From a virus: a DNA stretch of 64,000 bases. The stretch is from the IMG/VR virus record IMGVR_UViG_3300045918_000157, positions 1 to 64,000 of that record; one strand, 5' to 3'. A program made the position numbers and the translations under genes. This document shows positions 63,383 to 64,000 of this stretch, in pieces. The notes under the pieces were generated by a model. It ran no database searches and was not told where the DNA came from. It worked only from the letters and a program-made list of their open reading frames with translations. Position 1 is the first letter of the stretch. Every line of letters begins with the position of its first letter.

Positions 63383-63619
63383 TTAAAGTATCTTAATGAG
63401 TGCAGCAACTGCACCTACGGCTGCTACGCTTAACGCCCCAAGCTTTATGACAATTCTCTGCTCAAGCAGCCTTAGCTCAACCTGAAGGTCGTCCTTGGTT
63501 ACTAATTGAGAAAACACTTCTTGGTGTGCGGCAACAAGGCACTCAGCCTGCTCTTCACTGAAGCCAGCATCACGCAGCTTCTTTACGAAGGCGTGTGAGT
63601 CGAAAATTAGAGCGGCCAT
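63383..63619 (-). CDS. coiled-coil tail-anchored membrane protein (DUF1640-like), 78 aa
   Basis: ATG 63619 follows AAGGAG and gives MAALIFDSHAFVKKLRDAGF. This is the opening of DUF1640/CCDC90-like proteins, followed by a coiled coil (FSQLVTKDDLQVELRLLEQR) and a C-terminal membrane span (ALSVAAVGAVAALIKIL). It resembles 58188-58346 in design. A longer frame to 63724 overlaps the upstream gene and is rejected. Confidence 0.78.
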   Translation of the reverse strand: MAALIFDSHAFVKKLRDAGFSEEQAECLVAAHQEVFSQLVTKDDLQVELRLLEQRIVIKLGALSVAAVGAVAALIKIL

Positions 63620-63620
63620 G

Positions 63621-63827
63621 TTAGCTCTCCTTAGCTGCGGCTGCAACAACAGCCTTAGCTGCCCATTCGTGCATCTCCCATTCAGCGCTGAAGAACTTCT
63701 CATTTGTAGAAGTAGTTTCACCAAGCACTAAGTCGAACAGCGTGTCTTCACTGTCGTCTGCTTTGAACGCAAAGCCGTACTCGGTATTACCGTTGGACTT
63801 GGCACACATGTATGTTTCGTAGATCAT
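63621..63827 (-). CDS. hypothetical protein, 68 aa
   Basis: It starts MIYETYMCAKSNGNTEYGFA, with an acidic centre (ADDSEDTLFDLVLGE) and an Ala-rich helical end (EWAAKAVVAAAAKES). GGAGAG precedes ATG 63827. It overlaps the upstream stop by 4 bases. The function is unknown. Confidence 0.72.
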   Translation of the reverse strand: MIYETYMCAKSNGNTEYGFAFKADDSEDTLFDLVLGETTSTNEKFFSAEWEMHEWAAKAVVAAAAKES

Positions 63828-63997
63828 TTAAAGCTCTCCGATAGCTGAGCGTTGATTGATTCCTTCAAGAACACAGCGCAAGCCTCGTCGAAGACCGCAC
63901 ATCTGTCATCTGTAAGCACAATCACACCGGCGTCACGCATGGCTCTGCACGCAGAGTCACTCATGTCACGCACTATGTTCTTGTTACGTTCGTTCAT
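63824..63997 (-). CDS. hypothetical protein, 57 aa, at the right edge
   Basis: It starts MNERNKNIVRDMSDSACRAM and ends FLKESINAQLSESFK. Its stop overlaps the next ATG (ATGA). Only three bases lie beyond its ATG, so its ribosome-binding site and any longer N-terminus are outside the window. It shows that the minus-strand array continues to the right. Confidence 0.65.
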   Translation of the reverse strand: MNERNKNIVRDMSDSACRAMRDAGVIVLTDDRCAVFDEACAVFLKESINAQLSESFK

Positions 63998-64000
63998 GGC

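Noticed and set aside
1-64000. integrase, attachment site, CRISPR array or insertion sequence
   Set aside because: I looked for integrase catalytic patterns, regularly spaced repeats with unique spacers, and transposase genes with inverted ends; none was found.

Overview
The window is a large part of the genome of a tailed double-stranded DNA phage with siphovirus (long, non-contractile tail) architecture. The evidence is a lambda-like head gene order, a tail chaperone frameshift, a 1755-residue tape measure protein and a lambda J-like tip protein. An Rz/Rz1 spanin pair shows a Gram-negative host; a beta- or gammaproteobacterium is my guess and the sequence does not settle it. No integrase, lysogeny repressor, tRNA gene or CRISPR array was found. 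A minus-strand gene is cut at base 1 and minus-strand genes run to the right edge, so the map continues beyond the window and may be circular or permuted.

Layout. Bases 1-2116 hold a truncated gene, a 72-residue gene and a 197-residue gene, all on the minus strand, separated by about 1.1 kb of hairpin-rich DNA without a convincing gene. Bases 2117-2871 are non-coding, with iteron-like 19-bp repeats and an AT-rich stretch just ahead of the packaging genes, a likely cos/pac region. Bases 2891-14270 are packaging, head and connector genes: a helix-turn-helix protein, a small-terminase-like protein, large terminase, portal, S49 protease with nested scaffold, decoration protein, major capsid protein, connectors, tail terminator and tail tube. 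Bases 14416-35632 are tail genes: G/GT chaperones made by a -1 frameshift, tape measure, M/L/K-like tip proteins, J, and a set of fibres rich in carbohydrate-binding modules. Bases 35654-39603 hold a coiled-coil membrane protein, a GH12-like glucanase joined to a CBM5/12-like module, a holin candidate, a second small membrane protein, a GH24 lysozyme and the spanins.

From 39600 to the right edge everything reads on the minus strand. Bases 39600-56399 are a self-sufficient replication and recombination module: Rad50/SbcC-like and Mre11/SbcD-like proteins, a PD-(D/E)XK nuclease, a three-domain DNA polymerase I, a dNMP kinase, an HNH-type endonuclease, a MazG-like hydrolase, a DnaQ-like exonuclease, an archaeo-eukaryotic-type primase-helicase, an SNF2/UvsW-like helicase and an ATP-dependent ligase. 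Bases 56413-63997 are a dense array of small early-type genes.

Two unusual things lie in that array. One is a plasmid-style partition cassette: a small ParA with its own sigma70-type promoter, a ribbon-helix-helix partner and 24-bp-spaced centromere-like repeats. The other, directly upstream in the same co-directional series, is a run of three overlapping or abutting 27-28-residue single-membrane-span peptides with related ends, headed by a 62-residue membrane protein. Genes in this half often share ATGA or TAATG junctions, so translational coupling is likely. Several small genes were found by reading the gaps directly.
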